Source of the DNA: Funneliformis mosseae
Lineage: Eukaryota > Glomeromycota > Glomeromycetes > Glomerales > Glomeraceae
Direction: 5' to 3'
DNA: 11,436 bases
NCBI GenBank assembly: GCA_910592005.1
Contig: CAJVPP010003510.1
Coordinates: 1-11,436 of the forward strand
A model generated the notes under the pieces. The model made no database searches. It was not told the DNA's origin and worked only from the letters and a program-made list of their open reading frames with translations. This document shows positions 8,211-11,436 of this stretch, one piece after another; position 1 is the first letter of the stretch, and every line of letters starts with the position of its first letter. Made by a program: the position numbers and the translations under genes.

Positions 8211-8520
8211 TAACTGATTTTTTTGCTTTTCTATAATAAAATTTTAGTCACAAACAACACCAACAAAACGCTTCTAACGAAAAAAATCAACCGATGAAGA
8301 GCCAAAACATAAATTGAATTTTATTAATCAACCAGCCAATTTTTTCAAATGATAACTGATTTTTTTATTTTTTTACAATAGAATCTTAGTCGCAAATAAC
8401 ACTAACAAAATGCTCCCAATGAAAAAATCAACTGATGAAGAGCCAGAATGTAAGTTGAATTTTATCAATCAACCAGCCAATTTTTTCAAATGATAACTGA
8501 TTTTTTTGTTTTCTACAATA
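8211..8520 (+). repeat. ~142 bp tandem repeat, 2.2 copies, holding a duplicated exon
   Basis: Unit 1 is 8211-8352, unit 2 is 8353-8493 and a partial unit 3 starts at 8494. Each unit begins taactgattttttt, then has an acceptor-like TTTTAG or CTTAG and a coding-looking stretch. Unit 1 reads SQTTPTKRF, a TAA, RKKSTDEEPKHKLNFINQ and PANFFK before TGA. Unit 2 gives KKSTDEEPECKLNFINQP and ANFFK. Unit 2 has one A fewer in the A-run before KKST, which shifts its earlier frame. The reading fits the 5' end of the decayed gene that follows, duplicated together with its intron sequence. The array starts exactly where the transposon ends. Confidence 0.75.
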
Positions 8521-8997
8521 AAAAAAAGACAAAAATGAGTTCATACAATATCGACTGAGAATGAACTGGTTGTTTTAGATCATAAGTTAGTCATAATATA
8601 ATATTATTTTTATATTAATACTAAATAATTTTTCAAATTATAAATGTAGATTTAGGAGAAATGGAAAGACAATATAAGGAAATTCAGCTCCCATCAAAAT
8701 TTTGATGACAACCAATAGCAAGTACTTCAGTTGTGGCTGATTTTGAGATTCTCGATGGTTCAAACGATTTAGAATTAGGTATTTTATTTTTGATTTATTT
8801 TCATTTATTATTTTATAATTAATAATATATTTTCTTTATTCCTATATAAAGAATCAAATGTTAAAAGAAAAACTTGCTGAATTTACCAAGAGAATCAAAA
8901 AATTAGAGCGATAAAATTTTGATCTCTTGAGGGAAAACCAATTTCTTGCTGAAATAAATGATGAATTTAGCAAGAAAAATGAAGATTTACAGAAGAG

Positions 8998-9061
8998 GTA
9001 AAAATATGTATATTAATATCCTATATTTACAATAACTAATTTTTCTTTTTTAATATTTAAG
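8998..9061 (+). other. 64 bp intron
   Basis: It starts gtaaaa and ends tttaag, with aataactaat as a good branch-site candidate about 20 bases before the end. Removing it joins CAG AAG AG to A CTT GAC and keeps the frame, which supports real splicing in the ancestral gene. Confidence 0.7.
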
Positions 9062-9278
9062 ACTTGACTGATTTGAGAAATTACAACTGCCAAGATCATT
9101 GAAGCAATCTAATGCCAGTCCTTCTGCAAAATGAAGAAAAATCAGAAAATCATTATCAAAATCAAAGGGAAAAAAGCCAGTATATTGTACCGATGATGAA
9201 TTGAAAGAATCAACACAAAACAATTCTGAGGACAATGATAATTTGACAACAGAAGAGGCTAATGTAAAAAGAGCTAGG

Positions 9279-9345
9279 GTATGTTTGAATTTATGTCTAA
9301 ATAATTTAAATTTTAGTTGATTTTTTTCCTGCTTTTCATATTTAG
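9279..9345 (+). other. 67 bp intron
   Basis: It starts gtatgt and ends catatttag. Splicing joins AGA GCT AGG to GCT GAA ATG in frame, so the ATG at 9352 is internal to the protein and not a start codon. Confidence 0.7.
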
Positions 9346-9618
9346 GCTGAAATGAAGGCGGTTTTAAAAACCGTCAGCATAAAGGATAATTTGGACTATG
9401 ATGAACCTTTCAATAGTAAGAAAAATACTGCATTATGTTATAGTCTAATTCCTGAATTACAAAAGTCCTTGACTCTGAATTTTCAGCCTTCTATTGATCA
9501 ACTTACAAACTGGCTGAAAACCTTCCATAAGTCAAGTCAGATAGCTCAAAGAATTAAAAAAAGTGAAAAGGGCCCTTCAGAGCTGCGATGAATTCATAAT
9601 AATAATCGAGTACATTAA
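9346..9618 (+). pseudogene. Best-preserved exon of the coiled-coil gene
   Basis: 91 codons in phase with the exon before. It reads AEMKAVLKTVSIKDNLDYDE, TALCYSLIPELQKSLTLNF, IDQLTNWLKTFHKSSQIAQR and KKSEKGPSELR. A TGA follows (probably a former CGA), then IHNNNRVH and a TAA next to the GTAAGC donor at 9619. Helical, mixed-charge composition. This is the segment most likely to give database hits. No catalytic motif is visible. Confidence 0.6.
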
Positions 9619-10231
9619 GTAAGCAAATAGCATATATTCTAAATTTGGGTCTATTTGAATCAATAATTTAATATCATTTATTATTTATTAGAAAACAGCT
9701 CAGAAAGTAAAGGCGGCAAAGTATTTGTTTAAAGAAATGACTAATAAATTACGAAATACGAAAGGCAACTTTTACTTTAAATTTTTAGCAATTACCTATA
9801 TTTTTCATCTATTATTGCTGTATATGACTATTCTTAGCGATCGGCTGAGGTTTATTATTTTCTTTATCTAATTTAGCATATTTCAGATTTATTTAGTATA
9901 TTCCACTAATTATTTTCTTCTTTTAGCTGAAAAATTTACTGAGAAAAGTACTCGATCCTTGTGCTGCTGCAATATCATCATCTTAAATTTAACGAAAGAG
10001 AAAATACAATGATGATATGCAGCATTATAACCAGTCATATCCCTATAATGCTTCAAAGTGGTCATATAAAGTATAACCTAATGCAGTCTATAATACTGAG
10101 GTCAAAGTAAGAGTTACAACTGCAGAAGAATATATAACAGAAACTGAGGAATATACTGAAGTCAGAAGGGGGTTTCATCTGCTGCTGAAAAAAGTGAAGA
10201 CGATTTCGTAATGGACAATGGCAAATAATGA

Positions 10232-11380
10232 ATTTTTGAGTTATTTGAATGAGAACAGGTCGATTTTAATAATTATCTTTATGTTTTTTTTGGGTGATTT
10301 GAATGAGAACAGGTCGATTTTAATAATTATCTTTATGTTTTTTTTGGGTGATTTGGGGTGAGAATGAGTCAATTTTTTATTATTATCTTTACGTTTTTTT
10401 TGGGCGATTTGAGAAACAGGTCGATTTTTTATTATTATCTTTACATTTTTTTCAGATGATTTGGGTGGAAACAGGTCGATTTAATAATTATCTTTACATT
10501 TTTTTTGGGTGATTTGGGATGGGAATAGGTCAATTTTAATAATTATCTTTACATTTTTTTTTGGGTGATTTAGGTGGAAATGGGTCAATTTTAATAATTA
10601 TTTTTACATTTTTTTTAGATGATTTGAATGGAAATGATCAATTTTAATTAATAATTATCTTTATGTTTTTTTCAGGTGATTTGGGATGAGAACAGGTCAA
10701 TTTTAATTAATAATTATCTTTACATTTTTTTTTGGGTGATTTGGGGTGAAAACGGGATGATTTTAATAATTATCTTTATGTTTTTTTAGGCAATTTAGGT
10801 GGGAACGGTCAATTTTAATTAATAATTGTCTTTATATTTTTTTTGGGTGATTTGAGTAAGAACGAGTCAATTTTAATAATTATCTTTACATTTTTTGGGT
10901 GATTTGGATAAGAACGAGTCGATTTTAATAATTATCTTTACATTTTTTTTGGGTGATTTGGAATGGAAATAGGTCAATTTTAATAATTATCTTTACATTT
11001 TTTTCAGGTGATTTGGGTGGGAACAGGTCAATTTTAATAATTATCTTTACATTTTTTTCAGGTGATTTAGGTAGGTACAAGTCAATTTAATAATTATTTT
11101 TTATGTATTTTTGGGTGATTTGGGTGGGAACAAGTTGATTTTAATAATTTTTTTTTGTTTTTTTTGGGCGATTTGGGGTGGAAATGGGGTGATTTTAATA
11201 ATTATCTATATTTGGGGTGATTTTGGATTAATTTTTCTATTTTTTTACATTTTATATTTATTATTTTTACATCTTTTGGTTGATTTTGAAAGGAATGGAT
11301 CATATTTTTATCATATATTATTTATTTATCTATATTTAAGATGATTTAAAGGGATTTTGGGAGGAAATGAATCATATTTT
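10232..11380. repeat. Minisatellite, 52-56 bp units, about 18-21 copies
   Basis: The typical unit is gggtgatttgggtgggaac, then aggtcaattttaataatta, then tctttacatttttttt. Unit starts are at 10292, 10346, 10402, 10454, 10507 and 10563, giving spacings of 52 to 56 bases. Copies vary by substitutions, T-run length and small indels. After about 11200 the units decay into T/A-rich DNA, with gattt...ggaa remnants up to about 11380. The array begins within a few bases of the TAA that ends the decayed gene. The open frame at 11111-11344 is a chance reading of the repeat. Confidence 0.9.
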
Positions 11381-11436
11381 ATTATTTTATTATTCTATTT
11401 TTAATAGGAAATTAATCAGTAGATTTTAGTGATATT

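Larger units (their letters stand above)
8541..10228 (+). pseudogene. Decayed multi-exon gene, coiled-coil protein with basic stretch
   Basis: I do not recognise the family. Likely exons are 8541-8586, 8649-8778, 8852-8997, 9062-9278, 9346-9618, 9692-9849 and 9927-10228. The introns at 8998-9061, 9279-9345 and 9619-9691 have GT-AG ends, and the first two join without a change of phase. The exon at 8852-8997 is a coiled coil (EKLAEFTKRIKKLER, then LLRENQFLAEINDEF). The next exon has a basic, possibly nuclear-targeting stretch (RKIRKSLSKSKGKK) followed by an acidic one. The third is the best preserved, with TALCYSLIPELQKSLTLNF and IDQLTNWLKTFHK. The last exon reads KRKYNDDMQHYNQSYPYN, then TAEEYITETEEYTEV and, after a frameshift near 10165, SSAAEKSEDDFVMDNGK with a TAA at 10226-10228. 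About ten in-frame stops (TGA in five places, TAA elsewhere) and at least two frame problems show it is not functional. A nuclear regulatory or transposon-associated role is only a guess. Confidence 0.6.

Noticed and set aside
9050..9235. Minus-strand open frame of 61 codons
   Set aside because: It is antisense to an exon whose splice phases fit on both sides on the plus strand.
4725..10228. Alternative genetic code with TGA as tryptophan or arginine
   Set aside because: TAA and TAG stops and frameshifts occur beside TGA, and TGG Trp codons remain in the same frames, so ordinary decay explains the pattern better.
11111..11344. 77-codon open frame rich in Phe, Ile and Leu
   Set aside because: It is a chance reading through the minisatellite and its T-rich decay.
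1..11436. tRNA, rRNA, CRISPR array, bacterial promoter or ribosome binding site
   Set aside because: No B-box-like GGTTCGA element, no regular repeat-spacer pattern with unique spacers and no operon layout were seen; the tandem arrays have homogenised units, not spacers.

Overview
The window is an AT-rich stretch of a eukaryotic nuclear genome made of repeats, one dead DNA transposon and decayed multi-exon genes. I see no intact gene, no rRNA or tRNA, no CRISPR array and no bacterial operon signals. Short GT-AG introns (53 to about 77 bp, one with an ACTAAT-type branch site), a Tc1 relic, minisatellite DNA and long T or A tracts suggest a repeat-rich, AT-rich genome. A fungus, perhaps an arbuscular mycorrhizal one (Glomeromycotina), is my best guess from general look only. 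Insects, other fungi and protists are not excluded.

Layout. 1-810: AT-rich, non-coding, with a small direct repeat. 810-1480: two head-to-tail copies of a ~360 bp repeat (A, B). 1481-2580: extremely T-rich low-complexity DNA with small C/G cores. 2581-3356: AT-rich spacer with three diverged copies of a short GC-richer motif. 3357-3560: A-rich tract. 3566-4026: two more copies of the ~360 bp repeat (C, D) on the opposite strand, so 1020-1480 and 3566-4026 form a large inverted repeat. 4027-4417: nothing recognised. 4418-4637: a 110 bp tandem duplication. 4725-6912: exon-like pieces of one or two minus-strand genes, broken by stop codons. 6913-8210: a 1298 bp Tc1-like element with good terminal inverted repeats, TA on both sides and a dead DD34E transposase on the minus strand. 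8211-8520: a ~142 bp tandem repeat that begins exactly at the transposon end and seems to hold a duplicated coding exon. 8541-10228: a decayed plus-strand gene of at least six exons for a protein with a coiled coil and a basic stretch. 10232-11380: a minisatellite of 52-56 bp units.

I see no working system here. What links the parts is decay. Nearly every premature stop can be explained by a C:G to T:A change, and in the transposase four of them fall where Tc1 relatives have tryptophan. The transposon marks a sharp junction: a coding exon is cut at its left end and a tandem array at its right end. This fits either an insertion followed by rearrangement or recombination between two Tc1 copies.
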